A program made the translations under genes and the position numbers. From the NCBI RefSeq assembly GCF_005405425.1, contig NZ_BJEA01000007.1, forward strand, positions 85,687-149,686: a stretch of DNA of 64,000 nt, written 5' to 3'. This DNA comes from Lactiplantibacillus modestisalitolerans. Its GTDB lineage: Bacteria; Bacillota; Bacilli; Lactobacillales; Lactobacillaceae. Below the pieces are notes generated by a model. The model saw only the letters and a program-made list of their open reading frames with translations. It ran no database searches and had not been told where the DNA came from. Positions 63,178-64,000 of the stretch are shown here, piece by piece (the first letter of the stretch is position 1; the number at the start of each line of letters is the position of its first letter).

Positions 63178-63639
63178 ATGGCAGCTCTTGATGCTACTGA
63201 TAGTCACATTGCTTTAGCCATGCGCTTTACGTTACGACCACCATTTAAGGCGCACTTCTTGTTACTCAAAGACTACACCGCAGACGTTCGAATCCCGGCG
63301 CGCGAAGGGTTACTGACGACCCTAATTGCCAAAAACATTCCGCTGTCGCCAGCCCTCGAGCAACTACTCGCCATTTTTGACGACGTGCAGAACCCGGCCT
63401 ACTGGTCCTTACACGATCAAGCGGTTCACGAGTTTTTCGCGGCTCATCCGGACAAGCGGCCAATTTTACCGCTGGACGTTTTACAGGTCACGTTAAACAC
63501 GCTATCCGAGCAAGGTTTGACCGACGATCAATTGACACACATCGTACGGGCTATTTTTGACCGCTTACAAGCAAACCAGTTTAGCGGTCAGGCGGCCCAC
63601 CGAATCTTAACGGCTGCAACTAAACCGGAACGGCCCTGA
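63178..63639 (+). CDS. Small unknown cytoplasmic protein
   Basis: 153 residues, soluble and helical (MAALDATDSHIALAMRFTLR...), no recognised family. Start ATG at 63178 with GGGGGAGA upstream, 54 bases after rlmCD; possibly cotranscribed. Phrases like LPLDVLQVTLNTLSEQGLTDDQ are moderately conserved-looking but give no function. Confidence 0.65.
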   Translation: MAALDATDSHIALAMRFTLRPPFKAHFLLLKDYTADVRIPAREGLLTTLIAKNIPLSPALEQLLAIFDDVQNPAYWSLHDQAVHEFFAAHPDKRPILPLDVLQVTLNTLSEQGLTDDQLTHIVRAIFDRLQANQFSGQAAHRILTAATKPERP

Positions 63640-63680
63640 TTATTTTTCGGTAATTCGTTATCCCGACTATCAAAACAGGC

Positions 63681-63754
63681 CCTATGATCTATGGTGTTAA
63701 TTCGCTAAGAAGGTTGTCAACCAACTTTTCATTCAGTTCGCTATAACTACCGAA
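63681..63754. repeat. 74-bp direct repeat, first copy
   Basis: Begins CCTATGATCTATGGTGTTAA and is repeated at 63927-64000 with about three-quarters identity and equal length. The core GCTAAGAAGGTTG is identical. Nature unknown; see findings. Confidence 0.6.
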
Positions 63755-63877
63755 ATAAGCAAGATTACGCTAATTTAGCAACGGTTCTGCGGAATCCATC
63801 TCATTAATTGAGATTTACTCAAACAACCCGTGGAACTCAATATAAAAACCTGTCTAGCCAGTACAGCGTCTCAAAAC

Positions 63878-63923
63878 AAAGCATGCTTACAGTCAGAAAA
63901 TTTCTGGCTCAAGCATGCTTTTT
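63878..63923 (+). terminator. Rho-independent terminator between the direct repeats
   Basis: AAAGCATGCTT and AAGCATGCTTTTT pair, extended by CAGAAA/TTTCTG, giving a long hairpin with a T-run. Confidence 0.8.
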
Positions 63924-63926
63924 GGG

Positions 63927-64000
63927 TCTATGATATTTGGTGTTGATCTGCTAAGAAGGTTGCCAATTGAATTTTCAATCAGTTCGTTGTGATTAGCGAA
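63927..64000. repeat. 74-bp direct repeat, second copy (at window edge)
   Basis: Begins TCTATGATATTTGGTGTTGA and runs to the end of the window, so it may extend further. Partner of 63681-63754. Confidence 0.6.

Overview
The window is a chromosomal stretch of a lactic acid bacterium of the Lactobacillaceae. The evidence is the set of genes: Noc, ParA, ParB and RsmG in one run, DUF951 followed by YchF, an IMP dehydrogenase without CBS domains, a 2,3-BPG-dependent phosphoglycerate mutase, RlmCD, PadR-DUF1700-DUF4097, and strong AGGAGG-type ribosome binding sites with frequent TTG and GTG starts. The Levilactobacillus/Lactiplantibacillus/Secundilactobacillus group is my best guess; the species is not resolved.

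Left end (1-5,350): an accessory, AT-rich region. It holds a partial cas3 of a type I-E CRISPR-Cas system, a two-repeat mini-CRISPR directly upstream of cas3, and a two-gene operon of unknown function (a 461-residue protein and a 281-residue protein with a glycine-rich membrane segment). The mini-CRISPR is the most interesting object here. Its single spacer begins with 14 bases identical to the cas3 promoter over the -35 box, has its own TATAAT just upstream, and lies on the same strand as cas3. This is the layout expected of a Cas-regulating guide RNA (CreR-like) that turns Cascade into a repressor of cas3.

5.3-34 kb: metabolic and envelope genes. These include a membrane-anchored flavodoxin, an SDR remnant, an XRE-ABC ATPase fusion with its permease, a zinc-ribbon membrane protein, a GH3 glycosidase of permuted domain order beside a GH78 remnant, a MarR-MFS operon, two paralogous TPR lipoproteins plus a third related protein, a frameshifted acyltransferase, an Ldh_2-family dehydrogenase, RarA, GpmA, an AI-2E family transporter, a ROK regulator, Cfa, and a serine/threonine kinase facing a small membrane-protein/HTH operon.

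34-50 kb: mostly minus-strand housekeeping. TSUP, AzlCD, GNAT, DacA, a two-component system, an XRE protein, GuaB, DUF1129, YchF, DUF951, ParB, ParA, Noc, RsmG and a CNT nucleoside transporter. An inverted pair of parS-like half sites lies ahead of rsmG-noc-parAB.

50-64 kb: a probable degenerate type I toxin-antitoxin locus, a LysR/aminotransferase pair beside an amino-acid ABC transporter, the PadR-DUF1700-DUF4097 envelope operon, a YdcF-like protein, FetAB, RlmCD, a hypothetical protein and a 74-bp direct repeat reaching the window edge.

Scattered between genes (31.5, 35.1, 42.8, 48.8, 51.0, 58.5 kb) are copies of a rod-like palindromic repeat of roughly 125 bp. Its paired arms differ between copies but stay complementary, which suggests selection on structure.
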